A DNA stretch of 11,506 nt, from assembly GCA_022563055.1 (NCBI GenBank), contig JADFOB010000012.1, positions 1 to 11,506 on the forward strand, in the 5' to 3' direction. Every line of letters begins with the position of its first letter. Positions within the stretch are counted from its first letter, which is position 1. This document shows positions 6,739-11,506 of this stretch, one piece after another. The stretch is from Planctomycetota bacterium. GTDB lineage: Bacteria; Planctomycetota; Phycisphaerae; UBA1845. A program made the position numbers and the translations under genes. The notes below the pieces were generated by a model. It was given only the letters and a program-made list of their open reading frames with translations. It did not search any database and was not told the DNA's origin.

Positions 6739-7341
6739 GTGGCAGATTCCTTGTTGGTTCAAAAGTTCTTCCTTTTTGCTTCCTTTGTGCTCCTCGGAGC
6801 GTTGCCGCTGCGGGCAGCTCCAATTACGGACCTATACGAGATCACTTCCGGCACGTACACAGTCATTGGTAGTCATATTCCAACGATATGGGATCTGCCC
6901 GTGTCTCCGCAAGCGTTTATCGAACTTACAATCGACCAGGAATTGAGCACTGCTGAGATGCGGATTCTGGGCAGCGACCTCGAACCGTTCCAGTTTGCCG
7001 AGTTTGAACCTCCGTATTTCTCCAACGGTGACCTCAATGGAGATGTGGTTCTCTTTCGTGACACCATATTCGGAACGTCGTTGTTCGGTTTCCCACTCGA
7101 GGGTGAGCTTGAGTATGACGTCGTGCTCGACGGCGATCTGATCAGCCTCCAGGGGGAGCTAGTATGGGATCCGGGGTGTTTCGACTGTCCGTACATTCTT
7201 TATCACACAGGAGTCGAAGCATCGGTCGTACCCGAACCGGCAACGGCGATACTTTTGGCTCTGGGAGTCGCGATACTAATGCTCCGATTCGGTTGGCAAG
7301 GACTCTATTTCCCGCCGCGAAAATGGCGATGTAGCAGGTAG
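6739..7341 (+). CDS. PEP-CTERM sorted surface protein
   Basis: The 200-residue protein has a signal peptide (1-26, FFLFASFVLLGALPLRA before APIT) and a beta-rich acidic body (30-160). The C-terminal sorting signal is VPEPATA (164-170) followed by a hydrophobic helix (ILLALGVAILML, 171-182) and R183. In characterised systems exosortase cleaves at PEP and exports the protein to the envelope or matrix; no exosortase gene is in this window. The start is the GTG at 6739, with AAAGGA ending 7 nt upstream. After R183 the tail runs 17 more residues (FGWQGLYFPPRKWRCSR) instead of the usual short basic end, and the stop lies 2 nt before a palindromic repeat copy. That suggests the natural C terminus may have been altered by the repeat. 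A CxxC pair (C147, C150) could bind metal or form a disulfide. The body matches no family I know. Confidence 0.85.
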   Translation: MADSLLVQKFFLFASFVLLGALPLRAAPITDLYEITSGTYTVIGSHIPTIWDLPVSPQAFIELTIDQELSTAEMRILGSDLEPFQFAEFEPPYFSNGDLNGDVVLFRDTIFGTSLFGFPLEGELEYDVVLDGDLISLQGELVWDPGCFDCPYILYHTGVEASVVPEPATAILLALGVAILMLRFGWQGLYFPPRKWRCSR

Positions 7342-7343
7342 AC

Positions 7344-7375
7344 GTTCCGTCGGGCAAAGCCCGACCTACGGGCTC
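7344..7375. repeat. Second copy of the 32-bp GTCGGGC repeat
   Basis: This is a direct repeat of 6579-6610, identical except for A instead of C at 7368. Its core is GTCGGGC-AAA-GCCCGAC (7349-7365). It begins 2 nt after the PEP-CTERM stop, so the two copies bracket that gene at a spacing of 765 bp. Confidence 0.85.
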
Positions 7376-7384
7376 GGAAACCCG

Positions 7385-7411
7385 TCGCTGACGCTCGGGG
7401 CTCTGATTGCG
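7385..7411. repeat. Intergenic repeat, copy B (inverse of 1309-1335)
   Basis: These 27 bases are the exact reverse complement of 1309-1335. The core reads GCTGACGCTCGGGGCTCTGA. It is embedded in a cluster of three unrelated repeat types between 7344 and 7469. Confidence 0.8.
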
Positions 7412-7431
7412 CGGATGGTTTGGCGCGTAGC

Positions 7432-7469
7432 TCAGGTTGAAAACCTGACACACTGCTCACAGAGCAGTG
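7432..7469. terminator. Tandem hairpins between convergent genes
   Basis: Two perfect hairpins stand side by side: TCAGGTT-GAA-AACCTGA (7432-7448) and CACTGCTC-ACA-GAGCAGTG (7451-7469). They lie between the PEP-CTERM stop and the DUF1569 stop, and the second contains the DUF1569 stop codon (7457-7459). The position suits a bidirectional transcript end, but neither hairpin has a following U-run. They may equally be another short repeat type. Confidence 0.5.
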
Positions 7470-7954
7470 GCACAGGGTCGTGGAATTGCGAAACTCAAGT
7501 GATGGGCGGCGTGCACGCGGTGGACACGGTCCCACATCTCTCGTGGTAGCTGACCGAACAGCGGATGCGCGTGAAGGTCTCCGCGATGGTTCTCGTAGCG
7601 ATCGATCGCCCGCGAAAGAGCATCGACCGCAGGCTCGAGTTCCACGTCTGGGGGCGGTGACAGGTTCTCGTTCACGGTGTAGCCCGGCGGGATTCCTTTG
7701 GTCAGCGCCCGATTGAGCATCTGGCGGTGAATGAAAAACCGCTTGAGACGGTGTACACTCAGGTCGAATCCATCCAGCGACCCATCGAAGCTGTCCGCAA
7801 GGTGTTTGCAAATCTGGGCGAGCGTCCAGTTTCCCACTGCCTGGTAGCCCGGCACGAGACGGCGGACCTCCGGCATGACCTGCGACAATTCGTCGAAGAC
7901 AAGCAGCCGTCGCTGATCGGGACGAGTCCGTGTGACGTTCGTTTCCGCCGCCAT
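7457..7954 (-). CDS. DUF1569 protein (DinB-like four-helix fold)
   Basis: The 165-residue product matches the DUF1569 pattern: GNWTLAQICKHLADSFDGSLDGF (41-63), PPGYTVNENLSPPPDVELEPAV (89-110), HPLFGQLPREMWDRVHRVHAAHHLSF (130-155). DinB-superfamily proteins are four-helix bundles with a three-histidine metal site; H51, H147 and H151 or H152 are candidate ligands. The biochemical role is unknown, and some DinB relatives are thiol-dependent transferases. The frame is open far upstream into nrdR, but the start is set at the ATG at 7954, just after the nrdR stop, because similarity begins there. The gap to nrdR is 8 nt, so one transcript is likely. The last six or so residues (RPCATAL) come from the hairpin repeat at 7451-7469 and may be non-native. 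Confidence 0.8.
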   Translation of the reverse strand: MAAETNVTRTRPDQRRLLVFDELSQVMPEVRRLVPGYQAVGNWTLAQICKHLADSFDGSLDGFDLSVHRLKRFFIHRQMLNRALTKGIPPGYTVNENLSPPPDVELEPAVDALSRAIDRYENHRGDLHAHPLFGQLPREMWDRVHRVHAAHHLSFAIPRPCATAL

Positions 7955-7962
7955 CGTCTGGT

Positions 7963-8454
7963 TCAAAAGAGTGATTGCTGCGTGGGGTTGTCCTGAGCGA
8001 CCTGGACCCGCACCTGCGAGACCTCCTCCACGAACTCGTCGACGGTGCTGTATTGCCGATGGACGCTCATGAAGCGAACGTAGGCCACCTGGTTGAGGCG
8101 TCGGAGGTGCTGCCCGACGTAATGACCGATCTGTTCCGTGGCCACCTCGCGGTCGTGGTTGGCGAACAGCTCCTCCTCGACGTGGTCGACGAGCTGTTGA
8201 AGCTCGTCCTCGGTGACCGGCAGCTTCCAGCACGCGCGGGCCACGCCGCCCAGGACGTTATCGCGGTTGTACGGAACCCGCTGACCGCCCACCTTGATGA
8301 CCGCCAGGCGGAGTGCCTCTTCCAACCGCTCCTTTGTCGTGAAGCGCCGCTTGCAGGTCAAGCACTCGCGCCGGCGGCGGATCGCTTGCCCACCCTCCGT
8401 CATCCGGGAGTCGATCACCTTGTTGTTGTCTTCCTTGCAAGCCGGGCACAACAT
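7963..8454 (-). CDS. nrdR: Transcriptional repressor NrdR
   Basis: NrdR senses ATP/dATP and represses ribonucleotide reductase genes by binding paired NrdR boxes. The 163-residue product has the N-terminal zinc ribbon with C3, C6, C31 and C34 (MLCPACKEDNNKVIDSRMTEGG, then RRRRECLTCKRRFTTKER) and an ATP-cone domain at about 49-139 (VIKVGGQRVPYNRDNVLGGVARAC ... VAYVRFMSVHRQY). After the ATP cone a short acidic and Gln-rich tail (VQVAQDNPTQQSLF) is usual. The ATG at 8454 is fixed by the zinc ribbon. The ribosome site is weak. No nrd gene is in the window, and I find no pair of NrdR boxes (about ACACNATATNTTGTG) upstream. Confidence 0.96.
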   Translation of the reverse strand: MLCPACKEDNNKVIDSRMTEGGQAIRRRRECLTCKRRFTTKERLEEALRLAVIKVGGQRVPYNRDNVLGGVARACWKLPVTEDELQQLVDHVEEELFANHDREVATEQIGHYVGQHLRRLNQVAYVRFMSVHRQYSTVDEFVEEVSQVRVQVAQDNPTQQSLF

Positions 8455-8503
8455 GATCGTTGCTCACAGCCGAGTGGCGGTCTCTACATCCACACCGAAT
8501 CTC

Positions 8504-8531
8504 AGCGTATCTACTAGATGTTGGGTGTCAA
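8504..8531 (-). promoter_or_regulatory. Candidate nrdR promoter
   Basis: On the minus strand, TTGACA (8531-8526) is followed after 16 nt by TACGCT (8509-8504). The predicted start near 8497 gives a leader of about 43 nt. Hexamers and spacing are identical to the candidate promoter at 2980-3007 although the spacers are unrelated, which strengthens both. Confidence 0.5.
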
Positions 8532-8638
8532 ATGACCTACGATGACGCTGCTGCAGACGCGAACCCGGCGAGTCCCCGACCGCCACGGTAGCCGGGCCTT
8601 GCAATGCCGGAACGACTGGATGTCGCGGACACGAGGCC

Positions 8639-9565
8639 ATGGGACGACTTGTTCATAAAACGCTGGGCGGGATCAAGATCCTCGGTTTCTCCCTCGCGGG
8701 CGAGGAAACGGTCGTCGCGGCGCCGGAATACAATGTCTGTTTCGATATCGGGCGTGCCCCGCGCGAAGTCATCTCGATCGACAATGTGTGCCTCTCGCAC
8801 GGACACATGGACCATGCCGCCGGCGTCGCCTACTACTTCTCGCAGCGCACCTTCGTGGGAAATGCGCCGGGTCGCGTGATCGTCCATCGCAGCCTTGCCC
8901 AGCCGATCCAAAAGCTGATGGATATTTGGAGCGACATTGAGGGCCATCCCTCTCCCGGGCAGGTCTACGGCGTCGAGCATCTGGAGGATGTGACGCTCAG
9001 GCGGGGCCTGCTTGTCCGCCCCTTCGACGTCAACCACGGGGCGAGTGCCCTGGGTTTTACGCTCATCGAAAGGCGGCACAAGCTCAAGACGGAGTTTCGG
9101 GGTAAGACCGGTCCGGAACTGGTCGCCCTCAAGAAAAAAGGCATCGAGATCGATCAATGGCTGGAGATTCCGCTCCTGACCTACACTGGCGATACCGCCA
9201 TCGGTCGATTCCTGGAACTCGATTTCGTACGTTCCAGCCAGACTATCGTCGTGGAATGCACGTTTTTCGAGCGTGACCATCGGACGCGTGCCAGGGCGGG
9301 CCGTCACATCCACGTCGACCATCTACCGCAGATCCTGGCAGCGATCCCCGATGCTCAGGTGCTCCTGACACACGTGACGCGCCGTACGGATCTTCGGACA
9401 GCCAAGCGGATACTCCAGCGCGCGATCGCACCGGACGATCTGGATCGGATATCCTTCCTGATGGAGCGCCCACCGCGCGTTCGCCCGCCCCGCACCGGGG
9501 CTCCATCCGGTACACGTGATGTTTCCGTCTCTGCGACTGCACCGCCGGCCCGATTAAGCGACTGA
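8639..9565 (+). CDS. Metallo-beta-lactamase-fold protein, ribonuclease Z-like
   Basis: The 308-residue protein carries the MBL-fold metal motif SHGHMDHAAG (53-62: H54, H56, D58, H59). Further motifs are VNHGASALGFTLIE (131-144, H133), YTGDT (182-186, D185), VECTFF (205-210) and LTHVTRR (243-249, H245). SHGHMDH, the VNH-xxxx-GF step and the late LTH histidine resemble short tRNase Z and plant-type RNase Z-like proteins, so tRNA 3'-end cleavage is the leading idea. Other MBL phosphodiesterases remain possible. An extra histidine cluster, GRHIHVDHL (221-229), is notable. The start at 8639 has only GAGG close by, but no in-frame alternative upstream looks better. The last 28 residues (after MERPPR) are Pro/Arg/Ala-rich and probably disordered. 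Confidence 0.78.
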   Translation: MGRLVHKTLGGIKILGFSLAGEETVVAAPEYNVCFDIGRAPREVISIDNVCLSHGHMDHAAGVAYYFSQRTFVGNAPGRVIVHRSLAQPIQKLMDIWSDIEGHPSPGQVYGVEHLEDVTLRRGLLVRPFDVNHGASALGFTLIERRHKLKTEFRGKTGPELVALKKKGIEIDQWLEIPLLTYTGDTAIGRFLELDFVRSSQTIVVECTFFERDHRTRARAGRHIHVDHLPQILAAIPDAQVLLTHVTRRTDLRTAKRILQRAIAPDDLDRISFLMERPPRVRPPRTGAPSGTRDVSVSATAPPARLSD

Positions 9566-9707
9566 GCAGGCGATTGGGTGCGCGCCGACAAGAAGTGACG
9601 AAGTCTTGCGGTCCCGGTTTCGGATTTCGCTGGTCGGGACGGTCGTTTCGCGGTAGAAAGGGGTGGAGCCGCGGCGATCCGGGTATACTCAGCTTGGAGG
9701 CAGGACC

Positions 9708-10919
9708 ATGGCAGAGAAAGACCGTGTCTGGTACCTCCGTCGCGAGGGAGAGAAAAAGTCGGCCGGACCGTTCAGCACGGAGCAGCTTCTTGCCCGGTGG
9801 CAAAAGGGCGAGCTCGACCGCTCCTCCGCCGCATGGCAGGAGGGCATGCTCGACTGGCGCCCCTTGCTGGATTTGGAACCGTTCGCGTCCGCGACCCGCG
9901 TATCTCTCGATGTGCCCGGCGTCATCCGGTTCTACTGCGAATGCCATAATGAGATCGTCATGGCCGAGCGGTTCGCCGGGCGGGTTGCCAAGTGCGGCGT
10001 CTGTGGGCGGGAGGTCACCGTTCCGGATCCCTACGCCACGCATGACGAAGCCGAGGAGAAGAGAGCCCGCGCGAAACGCAGGCCGCGCCGCTTGATCATC
10101 GCGGGTGCGGCTGCGTGTCTGGGCATCCTGGCCCTCGCAGCCATCTGGTACTTATACATCCGGCCCGCAGAGCCCGGCGTCACCGATCAAGCGGTTACGC
10201 AGGTCGACCAGCCCGCCGGGAAGACTCCGGCATCCAAACAAGCGAGTGGGCCTGATGCCACGACGGAGCCAACAGGATCTACCGGGGCTGAGTCCACGCC
10301 CGGCGTTGGTGGGCAGCAAACGACCGATGCCGGCGCGAAACAGGTCGCCATCGGCAAGACCGCTCGGAACGACAAGCCAACTGGGCGACAAGACGGCTCC
10401 TCAGCGCCTACCGATCCAGGAAAGCCAACGAGCAAGCCGGTGACGAAGAAACCGACTTCACAGGAGCCCGGCCCAACGACCTCTAAAGCCGCAGCACGTG
10501 AGAATGTTCGGGCGGTTCACTACCTGGCGCAGGAATTCGTAGCCGCGTTTCGTACAAACGACTCGACGTCGATCGAGCGGTTGGGCGAGCTTCTTGCGGA
10601 CGATTGCACCGTCGTGACGGCGACCGGGGAGACGATCAAGGGCAAGACGGCGGTCTTGAAGGCCTACACCAAGACTATTGAGAGGAACCGGGATCGATAC
10701 CGCATGTTGCAGGTTCGCTTCGTTGTCGACTCTTCCCATGTATCCACCGACAGTGCCTTCCTGTCGGGCAAGCTCACCTACGAGGGACGCTTGAAGTCGC
10801 GTGGCAGCTCCATGCAGGAGTTCATGCAGACGATCAACTTCGCCAAGGAGGAAGACGTGTGGCGGATCATCCAGATCCACTCGACACCTGCGCCTCCCCG
10901 GAAGGCCGGCGTCGGGTAG
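9708..10919 (+). CDS. GYF_2 / zinc-ribbon-like / TM / NTF2-like fusion protein
   Basis: The 403-residue protein has four parts. A GYF_2 domain (6-55: VWYLRREGEKKSAGPFSTEQ ... ARWQKGELDRSSAAWQEGMLDW) is followed by a CxC-x16-CxxC module (C77, C79, C96, C99) that resembles a degenerate zinc ribbon. After a basic stretch (KRARAKRRPRR) comes one transmembrane helix (129-150). A long Thr/Pro/Lys/Gly linker (155-262) leads to an NTF2/SnoaL-DUF4440-like domain (264-393), with FVAAFRTNDSTSIERLGELL, LADDCTVVTATG and a final VWRIIQIHSTP strand. By the positive-inside rule, GYF_2 and the Cys module are cytoplasmic and the NTF2-like part periplasmic. GYF domains often bind proline-rich peptides. The ATG at 9708 is chosen for its excellent GGAGG (9696-9700), 7 nt upstream. 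TATACT at 9684-9689 may be a -10 giving a short leader. Function is unknown. Confidence 0.85.
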   Translation: MAEKDRVWYLRREGEKKSAGPFSTEQLLARWQKGELDRSSAAWQEGMLDWRPLLDLEPFASATRVSLDVPGVIRFYCECHNEIVMAERFAGRVAKCGVCGREVTVPDPYATHDEAEEKRARAKRRPRRLIIAGAAACLGILALAAIWYLYIRPAEPGVTDQAVTQVDQPAGKTPASKQASGPDATTEPTGSTGAESTPGVGGQQTTDAGAKQVAIGKTARNDKPTGRQDGSSAPTDPGKPTSKPVTKKPTSQEPGPTTSKAAARENVRAVHYLAQEFVAAFRTNDSTSIERLGELLADDCTVVTATGETIKGKTAVLKAYTKTIERNRDRYRMLQVRFVVDSSHVSTDSAFLSGKLTYEGRLKSRGSSMQEFMQTINFAKEEDVWRIIQIHSTPAPPRKAGVG

Positions 10920-10924
10920 CGGGA

Positions 10925-10964
10925 GCGGGCCTCGGATAGCCGGTGCGGGCCTCGGATAGCCTCG
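10925..10964 (+). repeat. Two-copy 20-bp tandem repeat
   Basis: GCGGGCCTCGGATAGC occurs at 10925-10940 and again at 10945-10960, giving a 20-bp period with differences only in the last four bases of each unit. It begins 5 nt after the GYF_2-gene stop. It is too short for a CRISPR array and has no gene. Confidence 0.8.
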
Positions 10965-11009
10965 GACCTCGGTGGGCTTGACCAGCCGGCGGGGTAACGA
11001 GTCAAGGGG

Positions 11010-11038
11010 TTGACGAGCCAATAGATGCTCGGTACCGT
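11010..11038 (+). promoter_or_regulatory. Candidate promoter for the initiator tRNA
   Basis: TTGACG (11010-11015) and TACCGT (11033-11038) are 17 nt apart, ending 12 nt before the mature tRNA 5' end. The -35 is strong and the -10 weak, as in the two TTGACA/TACGCT candidates elsewhere in the window. Confidence 0.5.
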
Positions 11039-11050
11039 TCCGCCAACGAT

Positions 11051-11123
11051 TGCGGGGTAGAGCAGTTGGCAGCTCGTCGGGCTCATAACCCGGAGGTCGC
11101 AGGTTCGAGTCCTGCCCCCGCTA
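11051..11123 (+). tRNA. Initiator tRNA-Met (CAT anticodon)
   Basis: The 73-nt gene folds completely: acceptor 2-7 GCGGGG with CCCCGC, D stem GAGC/GCTC, anticodon loop CTCATAA (11082-11088), T stem GCAGG/CCTGC with loop TTCGAGT, and variable loop AGGTC. Initiator marks are three consecutive G:C pairs closing the anticodon stem (GGG/CCC), the A11:T24 pair in the D stem, and no Watson-Crick pair at 1:72. Here 1 and 72 are T and T, where E. coli has C and A. The discriminator is A, and the CCA end is not encoded. It would start bacterial translation with formyl-Met. Confidence 0.95.
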
Positions 11124-11506
11124 TAAGGACCTGGAGATAACCTCGACGTAAGTCGAGGTCTCTCATGCGCTTACATCGTTTCGGTTCGGGGCGAAACCAC
11201 CCGCTAGGAACCCAGGACTTGGGTTCATAGCGCCCTCTCGACCGCGTTGTGAACCTGCGTGCACAGGCTCACAACATGCGAGCCATCGGCTCTGAAGCTC
11301 ACCTCAACCCCAGCAGCACACCTGCCATCGCGGCACGATCGCTAGCGAGCGCATCCGTGCGGAAGTGGTTCCGCAGCGCTCGGCAAGCCGCCCCGGATCT
11401 CAATCATGGCCAGTTTTTCCCTATCCGCACGAATCACCGTGTGTGGAGAGACCTCGCCCCCCAGTTTGGCCTATCACCCTTGAGCGCACGGCTCCATCGT
11501 TCTACG
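11124..11506. other. Hairpin-rich region after the tRNA, no clear gene
   Basis: These 383 bases hold several perfect or near-perfect hairpins: ACCTCGAC-GTAA-GTCGAGGT (11140-11159), GTTTCG/CGAAAC (11178-11197), GAACCCA-GGACT-TGGGTTC (11208-11226), GTTGTGA/TCACAAC with an inner CCTG/CAGG (11246-11275), GAGCC-ATC-GGCTC (11280-11292) and TGCGGAA-GTGG-TTCCGCA (11358-11375). The first may be the tRNA transcript end, though it lacks a U-run. A plus-strand frame is open from the ATG at 11276 to the window edge (77 codons), but it matches no family I know and overlaps the minus-strand relic. The density of stems suggests a structured RNA or clustered repeats. I do not recognise a known RNA class. Confidence 0.45.
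11342..11470 (-). pseudogene. Possible relic of an excisionase-type helix-turn-helix gene
   Basis: On the minus strand a 42-codon segment contains AKLGGEVSPHTVIR followed by REKLAMIEIRGG. This resembles the MerR/excisionase-type HTH pattern (an AK-LGVS-TV-R helix pair, then a G-KLPAI-I-G wing) with small insertions and deletions. Two stops in a row (TGA TAG) lie directly upstream in frame, after a MEPCAQG start, and a TAG ends it at 11342-11344. As a gene it is therefore broken or too short. Its position just past a tRNA would fit the residue of an integrated element. The match is short and could be chance. Confidence 0.3.

Noticed and set aside
7955..8233. Upstream extension of the DUF1569 frame into nrdR
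   Set aside because: The added 93 residues overlap nrdR in another frame, are Arg/Gly/Pro-rich and lack similarity; the ATG at 7954 fits the family start.
7975..8517. 180-codon plus-strand frame opposite nrdR
   Set aside because: It is an antisense shadow of nrdR, whose zinc ribbon and ATP cone are unmistakable.
8455..8638. NrdR boxes suggesting nrdR self-regulation
   Set aside because: I found no sequence close to the paired ACACNATATNTTGTG-type boxes in the interval before nrdR.
10925..10964. Possible CRISPR array
   Set aside because: There are only two units with a 4-nt variable part, no spacers of normal length and no cas gene.
11276..11506. Plus-strand frame open from the ATG at 11276 to the window edge
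   Set aside because: Its composition shows no family pattern and no ribosome site, and it overlaps hairpins and the minus-strand HTH-like segment; it cannot be supported without the sequence beyond the edge.

Overview
The window looks like a chromosomal segment of a GC-rich member of the Planctomycetota, possibly Phycisphaerae-like. This is inferred from protein style, not from a marker gene. The clues are a PEP-CTERM surface protein, a GYF_2 / CxC-CxxC / transmembrane / NTF2-like fusion, a secreted two-SH3 protein with a conserved-looking C-terminal domain, a DUF1569 protein, and short palindromic repeats scattered between genes.

Layout. Positions 1-62 appear to hold the 3' end of a + strand gene. 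gpsA (149-1150, -) follows, headed by a 21-bp inverted repeat that abuts its ribosome-binding region and by about 300 bp of repeat-rich DNA. A 59-residue candidate lipoprotein (1452-1631, -) lies 30 nt behind a secreted two-SH3 protein (1662-2921, -), probably in one transcript. Running the other way is a tight three-gene operon, pabB-pabC-nif3 (3074-6527, +). Its genes are joined by a 4-nt GTGA overlap and a 4-nt ATGA overlap. Next is a PEP-CTERM protein (6739-7341, +) bracketed by near-identical 32-bp direct repeats and facing a repeat cluster. nrdR and a DUF1569 gene (7457-8454, -) form a two-gene unit. A ribonuclease Z-like metallo-beta-lactamase-fold protein (8639-9565, +) and the GYF_2 fusion protein (9708-10919, +) follow, then an initiator tRNA-Met (11051-11123, +). 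The last 383 bases are hairpin-rich and include a minus-strand relic resembling an excisionase-type helix-turn-helix.

How the genes work together. Most are housekeeping: phospholipid precursor supply (gpsA), p-aminobenzoate for folate (pabB, pabC), NrdR control of ribonucleotide reductase, possible tRNA 3' processing (RNase Z-like) and translation initiation (tRNA-fMet). The Nif3 gene coupled to pabBC bears on the debated role of that family. Two minus-strand genes, nrdR and the SH3 gene, share the same promoter-like layout: TTGACA, 16 nt, TACGCT. I see no defence system, CRISPR array or complete mobile element. The most unusual items are the repeat architecture, the GYF_2/NTF2 fusion, the nif3-pabBC coupling and the structured region after the tRNA.
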